Of a stretch of 64,000 nt of DNA, positions 34,179-46,254 are shown in pieces. The notes under the pieces were generated by a model. That model was given only the letters and a program-made list of their open reading frames with translations, was not told the origin of the DNA and ran no database searches. The stretch is from Linum tenue (lineage: Eukaryota; Streptophyta; Magnoliopsida; Malpighiales; Linaceae). Positions within the stretch are counted from its first letter, which is position 1. Each line of letters begins with the position of its first letter. The translations under genes were made by a program, and so were the position numbers. The stretch is taken from the NCBI GenBank assembly GCA_946122785.1, contig CAMGYJ010000005.1, positions 37,748,002 to 37,812,001 on the forward strand, read 5' to 3'.

Positions 34179-35522
34179 GGGCAAATTTCATAAATATTAT
34201 TATTTTAATATATGTTGTCATAAATATGATAAATGAAAAAATATTTACAAAAATATTGTGATTTGTCGCCCAACATAGGCGGTCACGCCTGAGAGTGGAG
34301 CGGACTCACTGAACTTGCTCGCACTCGCGTGAGCTAATGGCAAAGCAGTCTATAATAAATATTTACATTGGGAATTAGCCTAAAGGTGTAGTTGCTGCAT
34401 ATTATTATTATCATGCATCTCCCATGGTTATTGCATGGGATGGGTGGGTTTATGATTAATTATCATTGGGCTTATTAAGTTTGGTTCAGTCTCAATATCA
34501 TAGTTAGTAAAATACGCCATGTGTAAGTTAAAGGAAATAGAAGTTTTAAACGTATTAAATATGTATATGTCCATATATACGTGTATTAAACGACCAACTC
34601 CGATTTTATCGCCATGGATCACGAACTCATGATTTTGTAATCACACACCGTCACTACAAGAAAACTGGTTTCTAGTCACATAAATCTTTTTTTGAAACCT
34701 TTACTTCCTTTAATTTAAATATCTTATATTTTCTTATATACTATTAAATGTATCATTAATTTAGAACAAAGTACAACACTCATACTTATTTTATATATAA
34801 CTCATTGTATATATGGACATACATATTTAATGCGTTTCATGTTGGGATTTTTAATGGTGTGAATTGAAATGAAAGGGAAAAGATCCAAGAGAATCTCTTG
34901 AAGTACCACCCATACGAAGAGTCGCCTCCCTGCGCGTACGCACCCTTCATTGTCTATAAATAGCACCCCTGGTTTTCATACATTTTTCCGGTACCAAATC
35001 TCTGCTAAAATCCAAAACTAATTTTTTGGACTCTTTTCAAAGAGAAAATTGAGTCAAGTGTGATTCTTATATGTTTCTTGTGTTGATTACATCATCTTAA
35101 TTTTTTACTTGTTCTACAAGAAAATAGTATACGTGAACAATTTTCACCACATTTAATACTTTTATTTCCTTTACTTACCCATGCCGTATTTTACTAACTA
35201 TAATATTGAGACTGAACCAAACTTAATAAGCCTATTGATGATTAATCATAAACTCACTCATCCCATGCAATAACCATGGGAGATGCATGATAATAATAAT
35301 ATGCAGCAGCTACACCTTTAAGGTGATTCCCCATGTAAATATATATTATAGACTGCTTTGCCATTAGCTCACACGAATGCGAGCAAGTTCAGCGGTTCCG
35401 CTCCACTCTCAGGCGTGACCGCGTATTTTGGGTGACTAATCACAATATTTTCGTAAATAATTTTCCATTTATTATATTTATGGCAATATATATTAAAATA
35501 ATTATATTTATGAAATTTAAAC
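34179..35522. mobile_element. MULE with about 400-bp terminal inverted repeats
   Basis: The 9-bp TSD AAGGAAGGA lies at 34170-34178 and 35523-35531. Arms 34179-34590 and about 35130-35522 are inverted copies; landmarks are CATGCATCTCCCATGG on the left and CCATGGGAGATGCATG on the right. The unique centre contains TGTTGGGATTTTTAATGG (34843) and a promoter-like CTATAAATAGCACC (about 34954), so it may hold a captured promoter or a small LTR. No coding region is convincing. Confidence 0.78.
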
Positions 35523-35704
35523 AAGGAAGGAAGGGATGGCTGGTGGATGATGATGTTTTGTAGTAGTTTGTAATAATAGGTTTTATAACATATCTCTTCC
35601 TTTTCAAAATAATCTCATTTTATTATATTAAAAAAAATAATTCTAGAACATTACATCTCAAAATTGATTGGAACGCCTCCTCACAAATATTATAATGATC
35701 GGTA

Positions 35705-36696
35705 TAGGGGTAGGCATCCGGTTTGGTAAATCTGAATCGACCCGAACCAAACCCAATCTGAACCGAAACCGAAATACTACTATTCGGTTCGAAATTCAAA
35801 AGGGAAGCCCAAAACTATCCCTATTCTGCCAACTCTCTGAGCCCAAATGAAACCCCCAAAAAGCCTAACTCCCTAAGCCCAACCAAACTCACTTAGTCTA
35901 ATCAAAACCCTAACTCATTTCCCCACACACATTTCTCTCCGACTCCGAACTACCTCCCCTCCAAACTCACATCGCGCCGCCGCGGCTGCATCTACGACTT
36001 CGCTTCATCAAATCAGCAGGCAACTAGAGCGGCCATCTCCAACCTGCCTCCCCTTCAATTGCTTCGCCGACAACCACATGTTGGAAGAGGTGGTGCCACC
36101 TACTAGATAAACGAAGAAAATGGCAAGGGAAGATCGGCGTTGCATGTGGCAAAACTCTTGGAGGCCTTGAGGATTCTAGATCTAATAGGAGATTAAAGCT
36201 TCGACTAGGCGACCACCTATTCTGCTTCTCAACCCTCTCGATCTTCGAGATCTGATTCTCGTCGAGCTTGTCACTAAGGTCTAAGGAGATGATGGCCGAG
36301 ATTGGGGGATCGGGGAGTCGAGGAGATGAGACGATGGTCGTCGGTCGAGTTGAGGGAGTGTGGGAGTGTGGGAGAAGGGGGAGAGAAGATGATGGTCGAG
36401 TTGAGAGGGAGATGTAACGATGGTAGAGTCAGAGTTGGGAGAGTCAGAGATCGAGGGAGAGAGAATGGACAGGGAAGTTGGAGATTGAGGGAGAGAGCGG
36501 AGGCCAAAGCCAGAGAGAGGGATTGGTGGCGGTTGTAACTCTAACCCAAAAACCCTAAGGAAAGGGGAGAAATGAAAAAAGTGAGGAGGCGCTAGTGAGG
36601 GATTCTTGAACAAGTTTGGCCTTTGAGGGAAGTCGGAAAACCGGTATGCATCATTTCGGTTTGGTTTGAACCGAGCCGAACTTATGCCCACCCCTA
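35705..36696. mobile_element. hAT-like element with promoter-like GC-rich interior
   Basis: Ends are TAGGGGTAGGCAT and ATGCCCACCCCTA, with GGTTTGGTT/AACCAAACC subterminal motifs. Flanking 8-mers do not match well, so the TSD is lost or rearranged. The interior (35870-36560) is rich in pyrimidines and GAGAG runs. I do not recognise a protein. Confidence 0.6.
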
Positions 36697-36733
36697 AATC
36701 CGCGTGTGAGGGATTCTTGAACAAGTTTACTCA
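36594..36733 (+). repeat. 23-bp direct repeat
   Basis: GTGAGGGATTCTTGAACAAG plus TTT occurs at about 36594 and again at about 36710, spanning the right end of the hAT-like element. It marks a local duplication or slippage. Confidence 0.6.
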
Positions 36734-37207
36734 TATCCAAACCCACATAAGAAACGGGTAGAAAATCAAAACCATGCCCATACGTATTCGGGTTTCGGGT
36801 ATCCACGGTTATTCATGGATAATAGTTTCTCTTATAACTCCAACCAATATGTTAATATTTACATGTATTCTCGCATTACGTAAGACAAAAATTATGACAA
36901 TAATTCACTAGAATGCAGAAAAAATTCATTGAAACAACACAATTTCATGAAAAAAATTATATTTATATGCTAAATATAAAATATGTTAGAGAAAAATGAT
37001 GATTTTTCAAGAAAAAATGCATACGCATGTGTATATCAGGCGGGTTCGGGTTGGATAGTGAGAAAATCATGCCCACCCATTACCCACAATATTCGTGTTC
37101 GGGTTTTACCGTACCCGCTAAAAGTCGTTCGGATTCGAGTTTTACCCTACCAAACAAGGTCGGATTCTAACGGATATCCACGATTATGGATATTTTTGTC
37201 ATCCCTA
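36732..37207 (-). mobile_element. Truncated hAT, reverse copy of the element at 30496
   Basis: The sequence is the reverse complement of most of 30496-31048, including the phrase AGAAACGGGTAGAAAAT and the right end TTTTTGTCATCCCTA. The left end is missing, so there is no TSD. Confidence 0.75.
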
Positions 37208-38426
37208 ATTTACAACTTAAGTTGATAAATGAGATCAAGGCCATTTCTGTGGTACAGTGACGGCACTAGTGCCGGCATTTTCCCAGCCGTTGGATATGTT
37301 TCTATTTAATGAGAACCATTGATTAATAACTACCTTTTAACCAAAATTGGTTGAACCCATTATATTCGGTTGAACCTATTTATATTTAAATTTTATATTA
37401 TAATTCAGCGAAAACAAAAATTATTTGTTTAATTTTATTCCCTTTCATGGGGAACAAGATAACTCAGTTAATTTATTTATTTCATCTTCTTTATCATCAT
37501 GTGAGCATAACTCTTCTTCCTCCCTTGGATCTAACGTAACTGAAGAATAGGAGAATAATAGGAATAGGATGGGAAAATTGATATCGGCGGCGATTAAAAC
37601 GAGAGGGACGAGCCCGAATTAGAGAGGGGAGCACATGGAGAAGGTTAAAACGATTGAAACCGGATATCATCACCCAGTCGCCGTAGATGACGGTGGCGAT
37701 CTCGACTGATGGGGGGTTCAGGATATGGGCAGAGAGGGCCGACCAGCGGCAACGACGATGGATTGGCACAACAGAGAAGATGTCGGGGATGACTCAGCTG
37801 CAGCAATAAGGTGATGACGGTGATGACTGATCGGCGGCAACGGCGATGTTTGGTGTGGATTGCCGCGACAGAAACCATGTTAGTGATGGCCGGGCGGCGA
37901 TAACGGGCTGATTATGGTGGTGATTTTGATTGACGAAGGGTTTGGGATTTTGGTGGTGATGGTCAATCGACAGAAAATAACGATGATGGTGGTGGATTGC
38001 TTGTGTTGTGCCACTGGAGAAGGATTTGGCCTTACTTTACAGTTTAAGGACCCAGAAAAGGACAAAGGAGGGAAAGAGGAACGGAACCCATAACCTGCTT
38101 TTTATTTCTTTTGATTTTAACTGTTTTATTTATGTTTCATTGAAAGAAGAAAACCCACTAAAGGGTCGGTACTGTGCACCCACATACACATTACTGTACA
38201 TACAGACTCAGATGTACTGTTTCAATTCGGAAGTGGATCCAGTGTGGGTGGGTGCAAGGAGACTCTGGTTGGTTTCGGATTATATTTGGTGGTTTCGTTG
38301 TGTTTGGACCAGAGTTTGCCTTATGGTTGGGGGTTCCTTTCCGTCTCCTCACTCGCATTGATCACTCGGCGAACTATGAAACCTTGGGGTTAATGAAACC
38401 AGGGACTCTGTTTTGCCCTTTCAGGA

Positions 38427-38615
38427 ATGGGAGAGGCAAGTTTGGGTTTGGATGGTGCTTTGACGCGACTGCAGGAAGCTGACAGTGACAGTCAAGAGAG
38501 AAAAAGTGGAGAGTGGACTGTCCTGGGGTGGCCTAAGAAAGTGGCAAAACTCTGCCCTTTTGGTTTCTCGGTAGTACTTGAGTGGAAAACAATGATATTT
38601 TTGTGGTATAGTTGA
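38427..38615 (+). pseudogene. Open frame in the Pack-MULE, unrecognised
   Basis: A 62-codon frame starts MGEASLGLDGALTRLQEADS and continues with many charged residues. Coding-like composition suggests an exon or leader of the captured gene, but I cannot name it and see no matching domain. It lies upstream of the better-supported exons at 39054 and 39585. Confidence 0.3.
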
Positions 38616-39053
38616 TGGATTCGAGGCAGCTCCAATTGTGGCCACTCATTTTACCTAACCTATGTAGTTTTCTATGCTTGCTTTTTTTAATCGGGTTCTT
38701 CCATCAACTCTCAGTCACTCACCAAAGAAGAACTATCTTAATGGGAGAGACAAGGTAAAAGGTTTTAAGTCGCTTCTTCTTTCTTTGCTATCACACCACC
38801 CCTCTTTAAATCTTTTCTCCTTCTCTCACATCTTTTTTCTATATACTGCTGTCTGCCTGTCTATTATCTTTGCTGATTCTACTCTTCTGTTTTTCTTTTG
38901 GCAGCTGAAGCGGAGATCAAAGTGATCGTTGGCGGAGTCTTTTAGCTAATTTCACATGCTTGCTTGAATCGATATCAGGTTATTGCGCTACCCCTTCTCT
39001 TCTCTTACAACTTCCACGCTCTTTTCATTAATGGTTTGTTCAATCTCTTCTAG

Positions 39054-39660
39054 GAGGAGCTACATGGTTTTGGAGTTGCCAGATCAAGACCGGGAGAACC
39101 AGGGGGGGTGACTGGATGGCTAACCCGCTCAGAAGAGTGGAACTCTTGGTTGCTTAACGGATTTGAGAAACAGAGAGCATTTGCCAGAAGAGACATCTTC
39201 ACTGAATGGCTTCTTGGTACGAGTTAATAGTTCTTTCTGGTCATTTTTGTTTTCTCAATGGTCTTCCTCTTTTTAATTTGATTGATTAGTTGAACTTCTG
39301 TTTGTGAGAACAGTGGGAAATTTATCATTGAAAACAATTCCAATCTAACGTTTAAATCATGTTTGATGCATAGCAATCCCCGGAAGTCGTGACTGAGAAT
39401 CGTTAATTGGATATGTGAGAGAAAGTAGAATATTTGGTTTTGAAAAATAGTTTCTTCCGAGTTCCCCTTTGTATCTGATCTTGAATTTGCTATGGGGTTA
39501 CTTTAATGGGTTTATCTTGCGTACATGAAGTTGAGCTTTTGGAGGTCATTGAATTGACATAATAATTTCTTTGCTTTTCTCCAGTATGGTACAATGGAGG
39601 ATTAATGGCTTCTGGGTTTTGGGAGCAAGCACGAAACATTATGTCATGGCGATGTTGCTT
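39054..39660 (+). pseudogene. Captured host-gene fragment, two apparent exons
   Basis: An acceptor-like CTCTTCTAG precedes an exon at 39054-39216. It reads EELHGFGVARSRPGEPGGVT, then GWLTRSEEWNSWLLNGFEKQ and RAFARRDIFTEWLL. It ends at a GTACGAGTT donor. After an intron of about 370 bp, CTTTTCTCCAG leads to an exon from 39585 reading WYNGGLMASGFWEQARNIM. The phase agrees: the leftover G joins TA to give Val. I do not recognise the family. Introns show that genomic DNA, not cDNA, was captured. No start codon or complete protein is seen, so function is unlikely. Confidence 0.55.
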
Positions 39661-40604
39661 CATTTTCCCCCCTGCTATATTGCATTTCCATCTTTTGTAT
39701 TGTCATCTGGCACTTGCATTTGCAGTAGTATTGCACCCGGGTTCCTACTATGGAGTTCTTCTTAACTCTATGATATTTTGCCACTTTGATTTAAAAACCT
39801 ATGTATGATAAAGGAAATGAAATACTTATATTAGTTTATAGCACTCATGAACAAGACCAACTACAATTTAATCAAACCAGTACCAGTCCATCAATAAACA
39901 ACCCTCTACAATTTGCTTCAATCATAGAATGTGTTTCAAGCTTGAGGTGTTCCTGCAGAGTTTCTTTTCAGAATCACCGGACAAGAAGGAACAGATGGAA
40001 TGTTAGATCTTCTCTATGTCCATCGGAAGTTTAAACTTACTGTAATCTCTGCAGTTGTTTAGTTGGAATTTGCATCTTATTTTTTAGATGGAATTTCCCT
40101 TTCTGTACTGCATACAGATCTTTGGATACTTAAATGTGGCCGCATAATTAAGAATTGGTACATGTAATGGCTAGCAATTCATTTCTACATTGAAGCACAT
40201 TTGTATTATAGCTATAGCTTTGCCTGTAAAATATATGTATTTATTGACATTCCAGTCCAGTGTATTGGTATTAGTTAATTAGTTTTTATTAATGTATTGG
40301 CACGCAAACAACGAATGTAAACTTTCTTTTTTCACAATGATGCTCAAATCCCGCTGCGGAGCGCAGACAATGAACTAGTTAATTTAATAGCTGACCCAGA
40401 CCTACCCAATAATATAAAACCCAATCATCTTAGCCGGTCAGAGAAAATAGACGGCACCGGTGCCATAGCGGTACCACAGAATTTGCCATGAGATCAAAGA
40501 TATGGGTTTATTAAACATGGCACGCGAGGAAGGTTGTGACCTAACGTCAGTGGCTGCTAGGGTTTAGAATTTTGTACCCAAAAAACTCTCGAGTTTCTCA
40601 AGAA

Positions 40605-41580
40605 AAAATTCTACTAGCTTGGTCCAGTCCTGGTGTCTCCTCTTCCAATATGATATAGTTCCGGTTTATTCAAAATTTCGTAGTAGAGTTACAACTCGTA
40701 CTTTCTCTTACCAAAATACAAACGAAAAGACATAAAAATCTCACTCCCCTCCTCATCGATTGTACATAAGAAAGTAGATATAATAAGAAAATGACTATGG
40801 TCTATGAGTATTGAGTATGAGATGGGATGCGACTAGACGACTTTCATCGATACATATAATTAGTAGTCGAAGGAAATTAATGTGCGCGAAATTAAACTGA
40901 GATATGAGTTGTACGTAGTAGTACGGCATGCATGGGATGTGCTTATTCGTTATAATTTGCTCATTTCCCATCAAAACCTCGCCTTAATGACGGCAGCAAA
41001 TGCCAAAAACTTGGCACCAGGTGCCAGAATCTGCCATCAACAACAAATGAAACGACATGATACCATGATTGTGATTATTAACGTATGGAAAACCCAACAA
41101 GCTAGCGGCAAAAATAAAGGAAAATAAGTACCTTACATAAAAAGATAACTGGGAATGTTGATTGCTTGGACTTAAAATATTTGTTTTAATTTCAATTTTT
41201 AATTTGTTTCATAATATTAAATTAATTATACTCTGCTCATTTTGTTGAATTTTGAAACAAAAAAAAAATAATCAAAATATAATATATTATTATATGGCGG
41301 TACATAAATCAAACCATTGTGGTATAAAAATAGACCATATTGATAATGATGATTGGTATAAACTAACGAAGTTAGCAGTTTTAATATTTTGAAAATCTTA
41401 GACAAGTCCGGTACTATATATCGTGTGATTTGATTTCAAGTAATTCACATTTCTATAAATCATACGATAGGACCAATTAAATTTGTATCTATATCAGACA
41501 AGTTAAGAATAACAACAAAAAAATTAACAGTATGGGTGTAAAGAAATATGGAGGTTACAACATCTATCTCCATGAATCCT
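40605..41580 (-). repeat. Peptide block 2, downstream part
   Basis: About 1 kb downstream of peptide copy 2, homologous to 11996-14140 and 53255-54300. It has the same landmarks (TTGTACGTAGTAGTACGGCA near 40907) and lacks the TE insertions of block 1, so it gives their empty sites. Confidence 0.75.
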
Positions 41581-41645
41581 AGTATAAATAAAGCTATACT
41601 ATTAACGACATCGTAATGGTATTGTACCAAAACGTGATAGGGAGA

Positions 41646-41873
41646 CTAGCTCATACCATTGCACCCGTCTGGACGATAGGTTGACGGCCTGGAATCGTTG
41701 AACGCCGGCGCTTGAGTGGCATTTGTAGCTTCCTCGTGGCCGATCGTCGGCGGGGGAGCCTCCGACGTCTTCGTGGCCGGCCTACCAGCTGATGTTGCAG
41801 AAAGCTGCAGAAACAAGAGGAAGATCATGACAGCAATCACTACTGCTGCGCTAACTCTCTTTCCCTTCGCCAT
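41646..41873 (-). CDS. Small secreted peptide precursor, copy 2 (intact)
   Basis: A 75-residue protein. Residues 1-29 form a signal peptide: basic MAKGKRVSAAV, a hydrophobic core (VIAVMIFLLFLQL) and a small-residue site SATSA before GRPATKT. The predicted mature part is about 45 residues, rich in Pro, Ala and Thr, with one Cys and a conserved end, PAFNDSRPSTYRPDGCNGMS. The layout (signal, variable middle, conserved C-terminus) is that of plant secreted signalling peptide precursors, but I do not recognise the family. It is eight residues longer than copy 3. The start ATG has good context (AAAGATGGCG), with a TATA box about 100 bp upstream. The protein would be exported to the cell wall space. 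No intron is needed. Confidence 0.72.
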   Translation of the reverse strand: MAKGKRVSAAVVIAVMIFLLFLQLSATSAGRPATKTSEAPPPTIGHEEATNATQAPAFNDSRPSTYRPDGCNGMS

Positions 41874-41974
41874 CTTTTACTAGCTAGCTAACTAACGATA
41901 TTTTAGGTTGTGTATAAACAAGTTATATCTAGCTTTGCAAGTTGGGATGGAGAGCTTCATAATTAAAAGCCTCC

Positions 41975-41982
41975 TATATATA
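41975..41982 (-). promoter_or_regulatory. TATA box of peptide copy 2
   Basis: TATATATA on the minus strand within CTATATATAGGAGG, 102 bp before the ATG. The same place in copy 3 is TATAAATA and in copy 1 GATAAATT. Confidence 0.6.
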
Positions 41983-42230
41983 GTGCTTAATCATTGGTAA
42001 ACAAGATTTTGGCTCTTTTCGATCGGCAGCTCCTTTAATTGTATAATCAAATATTATATCTCGTGTTAATGGTATATATATATCACGTGTTGGGTTCTGC
42101 TGCACAAAATGAACAATGTCTTAATATTGTTGAGTGTCGTCCTATGCACGTATCAGTGGATTCACTCATCGACGTAGTTACGTTGTAGCTATTCATTTGT
42201 CTTTTACGTACAAGGCTATTCATAGTAAGG

Positions 42231-43879
42231 CAAGTATATACATATGGTGATATGGACAAGGTTTAGAATATGGGCGCATAGTACAGCTAATCATATCATT
42301 TCATATCAGAGAATTTTGGCTCGTTTGCTTGTTAGATTTGAAAATGAAGATTTTGAGTTTTGAAAACCTTTGAATTTATAATGGATTTGTTGCATTTTGT
42401 ATTTGAAAGATAACATTGTTTATTTAGTTGAATTTTATCATGGATTTAGGAATCGTTTGGAAGTTATGATTCTAGATGAATGATTCTTTGAATTCATGTA
42501 TTCTGGAGAATCCATCGTTTTTTTGTTCCAAAACTTTATTCAATACATGCATCTGAGGTGGGCCCTCAAATCTCATATCACCGACAATCACTCATTTTCA
42601 ATCTCAACGAAAAGGTTAGATTCTTTCTTTGAGATTGTTGGCTTTAATTTGTTTCACTTTTAGCTCATAATGTGATTTTTTCTTTTCTTTAAAAACTTTG
42701 AATGGCTACAACCAAACAATGCATTCTTTCAATCATCTAATTCTTACAATCTTTGTATTTACAATAGATGTATTAATAAAATACACATATTTGAAGAATC
42801 TCAACTTCCAAATGACCCCAGATCATTTGGTATTTGGTTCTCAAAAATTTGTCTTCCATAATGTGGTATTTGCAAATATGTGGGATCCACGAATTTAGAG
42901 CTAAAAAATTTTTCCAAATCCGTGAGCCCCACTGATTTACCTGCCTTAACAAACAATGGCTTTGGACAAAAAATATGATGATTTGTATTTAGAGACAAAA
43001 TACAACATCCAAATCCCATTAACAAACAACACCTTTGTGTTTGAAATTTCCAAAAGAAATATAAGAAATTATACGTATCTGCCTTTCCTCCAATTGCTCT
43101 TGTTGGTTTTTATGCTGCTTGCTACTCAGTCTTTTCTAGAGGTCACGAAAATCAGGGGAAAGGGCAAAGTGGTTAGCAATAGTGGCCAAGCTTCTTCGCT
43201 GTAAAAAAATATATTTCTGTTTAGTTAGTGAGTGGCGGATCTTAAGGGTAGTGGTAGGTAGGAGTTTATCTGTTTTCCAGGAAGTAGTGGTAACAAAGTT
43301 GTGAACCGCGGTACGATCTATCGGTTGGTTCATTTTGATCTTATTCGGTAAGAAAAATGGGCTGCACATATTCATTGGGTCGGTCGTTGTAAGGTACCGG
43401 GTTGAACGTCAAACTGTGTCATTTTTTCCTATGGTTTGCGAAATAAACATATTTCCAATTTTCTTTTTGCCTAACTCTATATTTAGAATTCTAAGTTGAA
43501 CATTTGAATATTGATGTTATACAAGTGTGTGTAAATTTTCACTATGTTGGATCCAAGTACGACATGTTATTTTGGTGTAATGTTATATGTTATTACTCCT
43601 ATGTTAGATGACATTTGATATAATATATAAACGTATGAACAATATAATTACTTTTTCATATATCCCCGCTAAATCGGGTTAAAACGGTCGAACCATTAAT
43701 CTTCAACCCACTTGCTCGATCTGGCCAACGGGCTAAACCGGGTTGTAAACCTAGAGCGGACAGGAGTCTCATGTATAGGAGTCTCATGTATTCAAAACAT
43801 TCTTATTGCATTCAATAAAGTTTTGTTAGTTTGCAAAAATTTGGCTTCAACATTGTGGTATCACACCCATAAGGATACT
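42231..43879. other. AT-rich spacer, possibly with one eroded DNA transposon
   Basis: No gene is supported. GGCTCGTTTGCTTGTTAG at about 42319 and the reverse complement of 43010-43050 are loosely similar, so 42318-43035 may be an old MITE-like element. Nothing is recognised at 43200-43870. Confidence 0.35.
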
Positions 43880-44223
43880 TAGATGTGGCAAATGGATTGG
43901 ATTCATGGATTGGTAAATTGGATTGGTGGATCCATGTATCAAATAGATTGGTGGATCGGATTTATAGATTAGTTCATTTGGATTGATAGATTATCCATGA
44001 ATCCAAATTAAATCACCAACATCAGACCAAAATGTAAAATGTAAAAATTTTAGGTACTAAACTGTCATAATGAAAATATATAGGTACCAAAATATAAAAA
44101 AATTATAGGTACTAAACTGTAGTTTGCCAACGTTCCACGAATTCAATTGAATTTGAATAAAATGAATTGGATTAGTTGGATATTTTTAATAGATTCGTGG
44201 ATTGGATTGAGAATTGCCACTTA
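43880..44223. mobile_element. hAT-like element with GGATTGG repeats
   Basis: Ends are TAGATGTGGCAA and, in reverse complement, TGTAAGTGGCAA. Subterminal ATGGATTGG units and internal TAGGTACTAAACTG units resemble other hATs here. No TSD was found. A degraded relative may lie at 53080-53200. Confidence 0.5.
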
Positions 44224-44225
44224 CA

Positions 44226-46108
44226 TGATCCTAAGTAGCCAATTGTACAAGTTTCTATTGCTTGCCAAAGAAGCAATCCATGTTGGTAAGAAAAGGGGCA
44301 GAATTTGGCTAAGTGTCAAAATAGTTTCATTGAGCCTACTTTGGGGATTCATATCTCACAATTGGTTCAGTATAAATGCGAATGGAAGGCTAGGAGTTGA
44401 AGAGTATGAGTTCAATTACATCTTTGAAGGTTGATTAACTCTGGAACTAGTTTCTAAGGTCATTTCCAGAAGCTCTCAAGTTGCGTTGAATACACAGGAA
44501 AACTGCCCAACTCTGGCTAAGTAGGGACTGAGTCTAAGTGCCCTATTTGGAGGGTTTATTCGAGTTGGGACAGTAAGAGTCGAAGTAGAAGGAGTTTAGT
44601 ACATGAAAGTACACATTTTCTGAGCAACTTAAAGAAATTGGATGATCAACTCCAAGGCTTCGAACGAACTTGTGCAAAGATCGCGTGGAGCCTGAAGTTT
44701 CTCTCTTGCACCAGAACCATATTGTTTCCTTATTGCATTAAGATCTCAAATCTTTTGTTCGTTTTGAGTTTGGTTTTAGAGTTCCATTGTGTTTGGGATG
44801 TCTTTGATAGGTTATAGCTTTGTTTAGTTCTATTTAAAGCCTCTCTACTTGCATTGTAACTTAGATTTCGTTCAATTGAATACACACCTTGAATTTTGGT
44901 TCACAAATCTTTGCTTCGTGAGTGTGTTGAGTTTCTTAGAGGATTCTAGGTGACTTGAGTACTTGTAACGATCAATTAGTCACATTGATCGTGGTCAACT
45001 TCTACCCTATACTTATTGATAACACTGAATTTGCACATGTTTTTATCCGTCATTTATTGATTGTTTAGCTTGGTGTTTATCATACTTTGGCCTATTTTAC
45101 GCTAGGTTGCGTTCCATGTTCACATTTCAGATCCTAGCACGTAGAGTAAAGCATAGACGCAAATTTCAAGTTAATCGGAGATCAATTGGCGACTCGGGCG
45201 AAGAAACTCGCGCATGAACTAAAGAATAATGGACTTCTACCTTATTTTATGCACAATTAATCGTGTAATCTTTTCATAATGAGAAGAGGACAAGACTACC
45301 AGCGTCTGGGATCAAACGACGACTAATTCGGAGTTCAAACAAGGAAGAAATGAAACATTCAAGACAGGGGAATAGGAACAAGGAATTCCACTGGTTGGTA
45401 AAAAATTCCACGGTCTTGGATTAGGGGTTTAGACCATGGATTTTTATTATGAGAAATCCATAGGTTGGAGAGTCAATTCCACGACCGTGGAATATAAGGG
45501 GTGACAGTAAGAGTCGAAGCAGAAGGAGTTTGGTACATGAAAGTACACATTTTTTCTGAGCAACTTAAAGAAATTGGCTGATCAAGTTCATACCTCCAAA
45601 GCTTTGAACGAACGTGTGCAAAGATCGCGTGGAGCCTGAAGTTTCTCTTTTGCTCCACAAGCAAATTGTTTCCTTATTGCATTAAGATTTCTATTCTTTG
45701 TTCGTTTTGAGTTTGGTTTTAGAGTTCCATTTTGTTAGGGGCATCTTTGATAGGTTATAGCTTTGTTTAGTTCTATTTAAAGACTCTCTACTTCCATTGT
45801 AAGTAAGATTTCGTTCAATTGAATACAAACCTTAAATTTTGGTTCACAAAGCTTTGCTTCGTGAGTGTGTTGAGTTGCTTAAAGGACTCTAGGTGATTTG
45901 AGTGCTTGTATCGATCAATTAGTCACATTGATCGTGGTCGGCTTCTACCCAATACTTATCGAGCCTTCTTCCTTATAAAATATTGCATGAAAGTTCCATA
46001 CCCAAATGACAAAAATACCTACCCAGTTCTTGTTCGAGCTTCACTTCAATCCTTCAATTTTGGGAGCTGCGTGATTTTGATCAAAGAGTCACAACTTAGG
46101 GCTCATCA
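44226..46108 (+). mobile_element. LTR family B, copy 2, broken by a gypsy LTR fragment
   Basis: The stretch 44226-45016 matches the 5' LTR at 23871 (landmark TTGCTTGCCAAAGAAGCAAT, then GGGCAGAATTTGGCTAAG). At 45017 a gypsy-family LTR begins and breaks off at 45502. From 45503 the family B LTR starts again, so 44572-45016 and 45503-45959 are direct copies. The second ends TCATCA at 46108 and is followed by AGTAGCATCAGTAGC, a decayed tRNA-Met-type primer site. Rearrangement between two LTR copies plus deletion explains it. Confidence 0.65.
45017..45502 (+). repeat. Truncated LTR of the gypsy family
   Basis: It starts TGATAACACTG and follows the other family LTRs (GGCCTATTTTACGCTAGGTTG). It stops at 45502, missing about 900 bp. 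The palindrome CCACGACCGTGG lies at 45479-45490. Confidence 0.75.
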
Positions 46109-46254
46109 AGTAGCATCAGTAGCATGGTTCAAACGCAGCGGCGCGAACCAAAGCTTGAAGACTAGTTTCCTCGAGGAAAAGTTCAAAAGACCATATCTCA
46201 CATCACAAACCAGAGAAGGAATCCAATTCTGAAGAGGAACCTCAGTTCGAGGAT

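Larger units (their letters stand above)
37239..40487. mobile_element. Pack-MULE with spliced host-gene fragments
   Basis: The TSD ATGAGATCAA (10 bp; 9 bp would also do) lies at 37229-37238 and 40488-40497. The ends are inverted: TTCTGTGGTACAGTGACGGC on the left, and TTCTGTGGTACCGCTATGGC as the reverse complement of the right. The 3.2-kb interior has GC-moderate, coding-like and intron-like sequence and no transposase. It is the second clear gene-capturing Mutator-like element here. Confidence 0.82.

Noticed and set aside
34661..34700. CACTACAAGAAAAC, like a CACTA transposon end
   Set aside because: No inverted partner or 3-bp TSD was found; it lies in the centre of a MULE, so it is at most a fragment.
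36281..36724. 147-codon minus frame with Ser/Pro/Leu repeats
   Set aside because: Low complexity from GAGGGAGAG repeats on the plus strand in a hAT-like element; no domain visible.
42318..43035. Possible MITE with GTTTG-type ends
   Set aside because: End similarity is weak and no TSD was found, so it is kept only as a remark in the spacer entry.
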